DNA from: Sedimentimonas flavescens | GTDB lineage: Bacteria; Pseudomonadota; Alphaproteobacteria; Rhodobacterales; Rhodobacteraceae | NCBI RefSeq assembly: GCF_019264375.1 | Contig: NZ_JAHVAI010000010.1 | Location: forward strand, 62,001-126,000 | Reading direction: 5' to 3' | Length of the DNA stretch: 64,000 bases | Shown: one piece after another, positions 59,283 through 64,000 of the stretch | How the letters are laid out: each line of letters begins with the position of its first letter | How positions within the stretch are numbered: position 1 is the stretch's first letter | Notes under the pieces: generated by a model | Told to the model about the DNA's origin: nothing | Databases searched by the model: none | What the model saw: the letters and a program-made list of their open reading frames with translations, nothing else | Program-made: the position numbers and the translations under genes

Positions 59283-59978
59283 ATGTTCGACCTTGCCCGC
59301 CATCCCGTCACGCAACGCTGGCCCGCAACCGATCCTTCGGCGATCCAGCTTTACTCCCGCCCCACCCCAAACGGGGTCAAGGTGTCGATCATGCTTGAAG
59401 AGATCGGGCTGCCCTATGAGGCCCATCACGTCCGGTTCGAGGAGCGCGAGCAATTCTCGCCCGAGTTCACCGCGCTGAACCCGAACAACAAGATCCCGGC
59501 GATCATCGACCCGAACGGCCCCGGCGGGCAGCCCCAGACCCTGACCGAGAGCGGCGCGATCCTGATTTACCTGGCCGAGAAGACCGGGCGCCTCCTGCCC
59601 GCGCAGGATCGCTATCCGATCCTGCAATGGCTGATGTTCCAGATGAGCTTCGTCGGCCCGATGTTCGGCCAACTGGCCTATTATCACACCGGCGCCGGGC
59701 GCGAGATCGAAGACCCGCGCCCCAAGGAGCGCTTCCGCGCCGAGGTCGAGCGCGAACTCAAGCTGCTCGACGCAGCGCTTGAGGGGAAGGAGTGGATCGT
59801 CGGGGATTACTCGATCGCGGATATCGCCATCGCACCCTGGCTGCGCGCGCTTCGTGACGGCTACAAGGCGGCGGATATCGCGGGATGGGATCAGTTGTGC
59901 AACGTGCCCGGCTATCTCGACCGGTTCCTGGCCCGCCCGGCGGTGCAGCGCGGGTTGAACACGCCCCGGCGCGACTAA
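59283..59978 (+). CDS. Glutathione S-transferase family protein (YfcG/Ure2p-like)
   Basis: The 231-residue protein has an N-terminal thioredoxin-like GSH-binding domain ([30 protein letters not shown] and [16 protein letters not shown]) and an all-helical C-terminal domain. The TPNG sequence at the N-terminus resembles the YfcG/Ure2p branch, whose members show disulfide reductase activity. An unusually long lead of about 20 residues precedes the thioredoxin fold. The substrate is unknown. Confidence 0.92.
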   Translation: MFDLARHPVTQRWPATDPSAIQLYSRPTPNGVKVSIMLEEIGLPYEAHHVRFEEREQFSPEFTALNPNNKIPAIIDPNGPGGQPQTLTESGAILIYLAEKTGRLLPAQDRYPILQWLMFQMSFVGPMFGQLAYYHTGAGREIEDPRPKERFRAEVERELKLLDAALEGKEWIVGDYSIADIAIAPWLRALRDGYKAADIAGWDQLCNVPGYLDRFLARPAVQRGLNTPRRD

Positions 59979-59981
59979 CGG

Positions 59982-60353
59982 TCAGCCGGGAATCGCCGCA
60001 CGCAATTGCGCGCGGGCCTGCGCCATCCGGGCGCGGGCGCGATCACGCTCATCGGCATGGAAAGCGCGCTCCAGCGGCAGGGTTTGTTCAAGCGAGGCCA
60101 GATCGTCGCGCAGCGCTGCAAGGGCGGCTCGCAGGGCCTCGGCTTCGGATGCGTTGGCCCGTTCCTGCGCGGCAGAAAACTGATCCAGAAGCGCGCGCAA
60201 GGCCGCCACGCGCCCCGTGGCCACGGCCTCGGCCGCCGCGCAGCGGGCCATGTCGCCAGCCGCGCGCGAAAACTCTTCGACCGCTGCGTCGATTGCATCC
60301 TCGGGCAGGGTGAACACCCGCTCGATACCGATCCAGTTCGCCCCGTCAGACAT
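59982..60353 (-). CDS. Hypothetical helical protein
   Basis: The 123-residue protein is not recognised. It is mostly Ala, Arg, Glu and Leu in long helical runs (about residues 15-120), such as AALRALLDQFSAAQERANAS, and is probably a coiled coil. It has no signal peptide. The N-terminus (MSDGANWIGIERVF) is the only distinct part. It is convergent with the GST gene and starts 71 bases from suhB's end. Codon use resembles the neighbours, so it is probably real. Confidence 0.6.
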   Translation of the reverse strand: MSDGANWIGIERVFTLPEDAIDAAVEEFSRAAGDMARCAAAEAVATGRVAALRALLDQFSAAQERANASEAEALRAALAALRDDLASLEQTLPLERAFHADERDRARARMAQARAQLRAAIPG

Positions 60354-60424
60354 TATCCCCCCGCAGATCGTTTCTGCGGGCAGGCTCTCAGATCAAAGTG
60401 AACAAGTGGTGAACGGAGCCCGAC

Positions 60425-61216
60425 TCAGGCGGGCTGGCGCAGGATCTTGCACATGGGTTCGAACATCTCGGCATTGGCCGCGATGACCGAGCCGCTTTCG
60501 AAGATGTCGCGCCCCTCGCGCACCGGGCCGATGAAACCGCCGGCTTCCTTCACGAGGATCAGGCCCGCAGCCATATCCCACGGATTGATGCCGCGCTCCC
60601 AGTAACCTTCATAGCGGCCTGCGGCCACATAGGCGAGGTCAAGCGCCGCCGAGCCGAAGCGGCGCACACCGGCGCAGACCGGCATCAGACGCGCAAGGTC
60701 TTGCAGCGTGGCGGGCAGGGTCGATTTGCCACCGAAAGGCACACCGGTCGCAAAGATCGACTCGATCATGTTGCGGCGGCCCGAGACGCGCAGGCGGGTC
60801 TCGTTCATGAAGGCGCCAAGGCCCTTTTCGGCGTAGTAAAGCTCATCCTTGGCCGCGTCGAAGATCACCCCGGCGACAACCTCGCCCTTATGCTCAAGCG
60901 CGATCGAGACGGCCCAATGCGGCAGGCCGTGCAGGAAGTTGGTGGTGCCATCGAGCGGATCGACGATCCAGCGGCGGGTCGGGTCTTCGCCCGCATCCTC
61001 GCCGGTTTCCTCACCCAGCCAGCCATAGGACGGGCGCGCGCCGCGCAGCTCTTCCTTGATGATGCGCTCGGCCTCACGGTCGGCTTTCGACACGAAATCC
61101 CCCGGACCCTTGGACGAGACCTGAAGGTTCTCGACTTCGCGGAAGTCCTTGACCAGCGAGCGGCCAGCCTTGCGGGCTGCCTTGATCATCAGGTTGAGGT
61201 TTGCGCTGCCTTGCAT
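60425..61216 (-). CDS. suhB: Inositol monophosphatase family protein
   Basis: This 263-residue Mg-dependent phosphatase has the motif WIVDPLDGTTNFLHGLP (metal-binding Asp pair, near residue 85) and the second motif GINPWDMAAGLILVKEAGG (near 210). It hydrolyses inositol 1-phosphate and related substrates; in bacteria SuhB also interacts with transcription antitermination complexes. ATG 61216 follows AAAGGAG; an open frame to 61252 was rejected. The gene is monocistronic or the second gene after the MFS gene. Confidence 0.93.
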   Translation of the reverse strand: MQGSANLNLMIKAARKAGRSLVKDFREVENLQVSSKGPGDFVSKADREAERIIKEELRGARPSYGWLGEETGEDAGEDPTRRWIVDPLDGTTNFLHGLPHWAVSIALEHKGEVVAGVIFDAAKDELYYAEKGLGAFMNETRLRVSGRRNMIESIFATGVPFGGKSTLPATLQDLARLMPVCAGVRRFGSAALDLAYVAAGRYEGYWERGINPWDMAAGLILVKEAGGFIGPVREGRDIFESGSVIAANAEMFEPMCKILRQPA

Positions 61217-61276
61217 CGGGGGGCTCCTTTGGCTCAAGGGCTCGCCATACACAAGGCGCGCCGAGATTCCAAGGGG

Positions 61277-62479
61277 TCAGCTGCCGGTGATGAACTCGCA
61301 TCGCTTGGGCAGAAGGATCGTCAGCACGCCCATCGCGGGAAGGGCCGAGCAGATCAGGTAAACCATGCGAATGCCGTAGTGGTCGGCCAGCACCCCAAGC
61401 GCCGCCGCGGCGATCCCGCCCATGCCGAAGGCGAGGCCGAAGAAGATGCCCGCCACCATGCCCACTCGGCCCGGCAGCAGCTCTTGCGCGAAGACGACGA
61501 TGGCCGAGAAGGCCGAGGCGAGGATCAACCCGATCAGCACCAAAAGCACGCCCGAGGCCACCAGCCCCACATGCGGCAGCGCCAGCGTGAAGGGCAGAAC
61601 GCCCAGGATCGAGATCCAGATCACCGTCATCGGACCCCAGCGGTCGGCCACAGGCCCGCCTAGCACCGTGCCCGCCGCCACCGCGCCGAGGAATAAAAAC
61701 AGCATCAGCTGCGCCGTGCGGGTATCCACCGCGAAGGTCTCGATCAGGTAGAAGGTGTAGTAAGAGCTGATCGAGGCCATGTAGATATTCTTGGTGAAGG
61801 TCAGGAAGGCCAGCACCGACAGCGCCACCACGACCCGATTGCGCGGCAGCGGCAGGGTCTTGTCGCCCGCCCGGCGCACACGGTCACCAAGCACGCCGCC
61901 GTACCAGCGGCTGACGCGCACCAGCACCGTGCCCGCGATCACCGCCAGAATGCCAAACAGCGCAACCGAGCCGCGCCCGAGCGGCAGCACGATGAAGGCC
62001 GCCAGCAGCGGCCCGATGGCCGTGCCGAAATTGCCGCCCACCTGAAACACCGATTGCGCAAGCCCAAAGCGCCCGCCCGAGGCCAGACGCGCCACGCGGC
62101 TGCTTTCGGGGTGGAAGATCGCCGAGCCGATCCCGATCAGCATCGCACCCAAGATCAGCACCGGGTAGCTGGGCGCAAAGGCCAGCACCAGCACCCCGCA
62201 GAAGGTCGAGGCCGAGGCTACCGGCAGTGACCATGGCTGCGGGCGCGCATCGGTGAAGATCCCGATGGCGGGCTGCAACAGCGAGGCCGTGCCCTGGAAG
62301 GCCAGCGTCATCATCCCGATCTGCCAGTAATCGAGCGCGAAATCCGCCTTCAGCATCGGGTAAATCGCCGAGAGCATCGACTGCATCACATCATTGAGCA
62401 TGTGACACAGGCTGATCGCGATCAGGATCGGGAAGACGGTCGCGCTGGTGGCGCGGGTCGGCTGCGGAATGGCGGTCAT
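61277..62479 (-). CDS. MFS efflux transporter, fosmidomycin-resistance (Fsr) type
   Basis: The 400-residue membrane protein has twelve predicted helices. The N-terminus (ISLCHMLNDVMQSMLSAIYP, then MMTLAFQGTASLLQPAIGIF and TDARPQPWSLP) resembles E. coli Fsr, which exports fosmidomycin. Its natural substrate here is unknown. ATG 62479 follows GAGGGA; longer open frames upstream are not supported. Confidence 0.9.
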   Translation of the reverse strand: MTAIPQPTRATSATVFPILIAISLCHMLNDVMQSMLSAIYPMLKADFALDYWQIGMMTLAFQGTASLLQPAIGIFTDARPQPWSLPVASASTFCGVLVLAFAPSYPVLILGAMLIGIGSAIFHPESSRVARLASGGRFGLAQSVFQVGGNFGTAIGPLLAAFIVLPLGRGSVALFGILAVIAGTVLVRVSRWYGGVLGDRVRRAGDKTLPLPRNRVVVALSVLAFLTFTKNIYMASISSYYTFYLIETFAVDTRTAQLMLFLFLGAVAAGTVLGGPVADRWGPMTVIWISILGVLPFTLALPHVGLVASGVLLVLIGLILASAFSAIVVFAQELLPGRVGMVAGIFFGLAFGMGGIAAAALGVLADHYGIRMVYLICSALPAMGVLTILLPKRCEFITGS

Positions 62480-62554
62480 CGGAATGTCCCTCGGATTGCA
62501 ACCGATGTAGGACGCACCTGCCCCCTCGTCACGCACAGAATTGTGCCGATTACA

Positions 62555-63460
62555 TCAGGCGCGCTGGAGCTTGACGGGCTCGGTCCGCGCAAGACGCAGG
62601 AAATGCGCCATATAGGGCTCGGTCGCGTCTTCCTCGCGCGTGGCGGCATAGAGGCGCTTGGTCAGGCCCTTCTCGGTCACCGGGCGGGTGATGTAGTCGG
62701 GCTGGTATTTCACCTCGCGCAGCACCCAGTCGGGCAGCACCGACACACCGCGCCCCGAGGCCACGAGCATCAGGATCACGGTCGTCAGTTCGACCTTGCG
62801 ATGGGCCTTGGGTTCCACCCGCGCCGGGGTCAGCAGCTGCGTGAACACATCCGAGCGCGAGCGGTCCACCGGGTAGGTGATCAGGGTCTGGTCCGCGAAA
62901 TCCTCGGCCACGACATAGGGCTTGGCGGCAAGCGGGCTGTTCGAGGCGGCGATGAAGGTGGGCGAGTAATCGAAGAGCGGGTTGAAGACGATGCCCTCGA
63001 TCTTTTCCGGGTCGGAGGAGATCACCAGATCGACCTCTTCACGCGCCAACGCGGGCAGCGCGTTGAAGGCTAGACCCGGGCGGATGTCGATGTCGATCTC
63101 GGGCCAAGCGCGGCGGAATTGTTCGAGCACCGGGAAAAGCCAGTCGAAACAGGCATGGCATTCAATGGCGATATGCAGCCGCCCGGCGCGGCCCTTGCGC
63201 AGGGCGTCGAACTCCTGCTCGACCGCGTCGATCTCGGGCAGGATGCGCTCGGCCAGCCGAAGCAGCTTCATCCCCGCCGCCGACAGGCGCAGCGGTTTCG
63301 AGCGGCGCACGAACAGCTCGACCCCGGCCTGATCCTCAAGCCCTTTCACCTGATGCGACAGGGCCGACTGGGTGATATGCAGTATCCCCGCCGCGCGCGC
63401 GAGGCCGCCAGCGTCATGGATCGCCTTGATCGTCCGCAGGTGTCGAAACTCAAGATGCAT
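62555..63460 (-). CDS. metR: LysR-type regulator of methionine synthesis
   Basis: The 301-residue regulator has an N-terminal HTH (LRTIKAIHDAGGLARAAGIL, HITQSALSHQVKGLEDQAG) and a C-terminal inducer domain. MetR-typical segments are LHIAIECHACFDWL, YPVDRSRSDVFTQLL and RLYAATREE. MetR responds to homocysteine and activates methionine genes. It is divergent from metF, its expected target. ATG 63460 matches the family start (MHLEFRHL); the open frame continues to 63508 but adds unmatched residues. Confidence 0.93.
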   Translation of the reverse strand: MHLEFRHLRTIKAIHDAGGLARAAGILHITQSALSHQVKGLEDQAGVELFVRRSKPLRLSAAGMKLLRLAERILPEIDAVEQEFDALRKGRAGRLHIAIECHACFDWLFPVLEQFRRAWPEIDIDIRPGLAFNALPALAREEVDLVISSDPEKIEGIVFNPLFDYSPTFIAASNSPLAAKPYVVAEDFADQTLITYPVDRSRSDVFTQLLTPARVEPKAHRKVELTTVILMLVASGRGVSVLPDWVLREVKYQPDYITRPVTEKGLTKRLYAATREEDATEPYMAHFLRLARTEPVKLQRA

Positions 63461-63473
63461 CTTGTTGCGCGCC

Positions 63474-63497
63474 TCATAACCTTCTTGAGGATTATGA
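63474..63497 (+). promoter_or_regulatory. Candidate MetR operator in the metR-metF gap
   Basis: TCATAA (63474-63479) and TTATGA (63492-63497) form a perfect inverted repeat with 12 bases between. It lies in the 91-base intergenic region, where a LysR-type regulator would bind to control both genes. Confidence 0.45.
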
Positions 63498-63551
63498 ATT
63501 TGTCTCACATCCCAGAATCAGGCACAAGGGGCGCAACGAAAGGATGCCATC

Positions 63552-64000
63552 ATGACCACGCCGAAGATCAGCTTTGAGTTCTTCCCCCCGCAGACGCTGG
63601 ATGCGTCGTTCCGCCTGTGGGAGACGGTGCAGATGCTGGCTCCGCTGCAACCGAACTTCGTGTCGGTCACCTATGGCGCGGGCGGCACCACCCGCAAGCT
63701 GACCCATGAAGCGGTTGGCACCATCCACAAGAACTACGGTCTGAACGTCGCCGCGCACCTGACCTGCGTCGATGCCACCAAGGCCGAGACGCTGGAGATC
63801 GTGAATTCCTACGCCGAGGCCGGCGTGACCGAGATCGTGGCGCTGCGGGGCGATCCGCCGAAGGGCTCGACCGGTTTCGTGCCGCATCCCGAGGGCTTTG
63901 CCTCCTCGGTCGAGCTGATCGAGGCGCTGGCCGCCGACGGTCGTTTCGCCATCCGCTGCGGCGCCTACCCCGAGCCGCACCCGGAAGCCGCCGACACCTT
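63552..64000 (+). CDS. metF: Methylenetetrahydrofolate reductase (N-terminal part)
   Basis: This FAD-dependent enzyme reduces 5,10-methylene-THF to 5-methyl-THF for methionine synthesis. The start MTTPKISFEFFPPQT is typical, with the Glu of EFFPP. Further motifs are VSVTYGAGGTTR, HLTCVDATKAE and ALRGDPPKGS with its substrate Asp. The gene runs off the right edge after about 149 codons (about half of the normal roughly 300). It is divergent from metR. Confidence 0.95.
   Translation, partial: MTTPKISFEFFPPQTLDASFRLWETVQMLAPLQPNFVSVTYGAGGTTRKLTHEAVGTIHKNYGLNVAAHLTCVDATKAETLEIVNSYAEAGVTEIVALRGDPPKGSTGFVPHPEGFASSVELIEALAADGRFAIRCGAYPEPHPEAADT

Noticed and set aside
1-64000. tRNA, rRNA, CRISPR, phage or insertion-sequence content
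   Set aside because: Intergenic gaps are short and contain only terminators, repeats and promoter-like sites. No regularly spaced repeats, cloverleaf or transposase frame was seen.

Overview
The window is ordinary GC-rich chromosome of an alphaproteobacterium, almost certainly of the Rhodobacter/Roseobacter group (Rhodobacteraceae). The evidence is the set of lineage-typical genes: DUF2794, DUF1285, DUF1013/TrcR, COQ9 divergent from rpsU, glcDEF, GT14-DUF5928 beside a sulfotransferase, and dispersed AAATATCC...GGGGGC-GCCCCC repeats. No rRNA, tRNA, CRISPR array, insertion sequence, integrase or prophage gene was seen. Genes are densely packed, with many 4-bp ATGA/GTGA start-stop overlaps. Several convergent pairs share their stop codons.

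Layout. 0-4.4 kb: end of an I78-type inhibitor gene, a c-type cytochrome, DUF2794, an NlpC/P60 peptidase with an M17 aminopeptidase, and a beta-carbonic anhydrase. 4.4-10.1 kb: a DUF4139 protein, asd, a sialyltransferase-like GT29, an LpcC-like GT4 and an MFS carrier. 10.2-13.1 kb: a molybdate locus (one-domain ModE-like regulator, modABC) with a candidate Mo-box before modA. 13.2-14.5 kb: hsp20 with a sigma-32-like promoter, and a secreted trypsin-like protease. 14.6-18.5 kb: the glycolate oxidase operon glcDEF, with a palindromic repeat between glcD and glcE. 18.5-18.8 kb: a broken DUF599 gene. 18.8-25.6 kb: a tightly overlapping MoxR / DUF58 / BatA-DUF4159 / membrane-protein operon. 25.6-31.7 kb: DUF1285, a hydroxypyruvate isomerase-like protein, a cation efflux pump, polA, a small zinc-finger protein and a HIT protein. 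31.7-34.3 kb: a GT14/DUF5928 glycosyltransferase divergent from a sulfotransferase. 34.3-36.2 kb: inverted repeats, then panBC.

36.4-51.8 kb is the most metabolic part. It holds a family 5 ABC solute-binding protein with a cupin gene, an L,D-transpeptidase lipoprotein, a large secreted phytase-like protein behind a four-copy CTGTC array that looks like a Pho box, and a GYD protein. It also holds a creatinase divergent from an operon of two permeases, a fused DppDF-type ATPase, an aldehyde dehydrogenase, an SDR and a P1-family hydrolase, followed by gabD. The creatinase cluster suggests uptake of an amide- or guanidino-type nitrogen compound, its hydrolysis and oxidation of the resulting carbon skeleton. 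The substrate cannot be read from sequence, and the solute-binding gene lies about 6 kb from the permeases.

51.9-64 kb: trcR, RNase T2, a quinone oxidoreductase with COQ9, rpsU with a hairpin between Shine-Dalgarno and start, TrkH, an Lrp regulator divergent from alanine dehydrogenase, mscL, a GST, suhB, an Fsr-type MFS pump, and metR divergent from metF, which runs off the right edge.

Start codons were chosen from visible Shine-Dalgarno sequences and family N-termini and are often downstream of the longest frame. Functional names rest on motif and family recognition, not on database searches.
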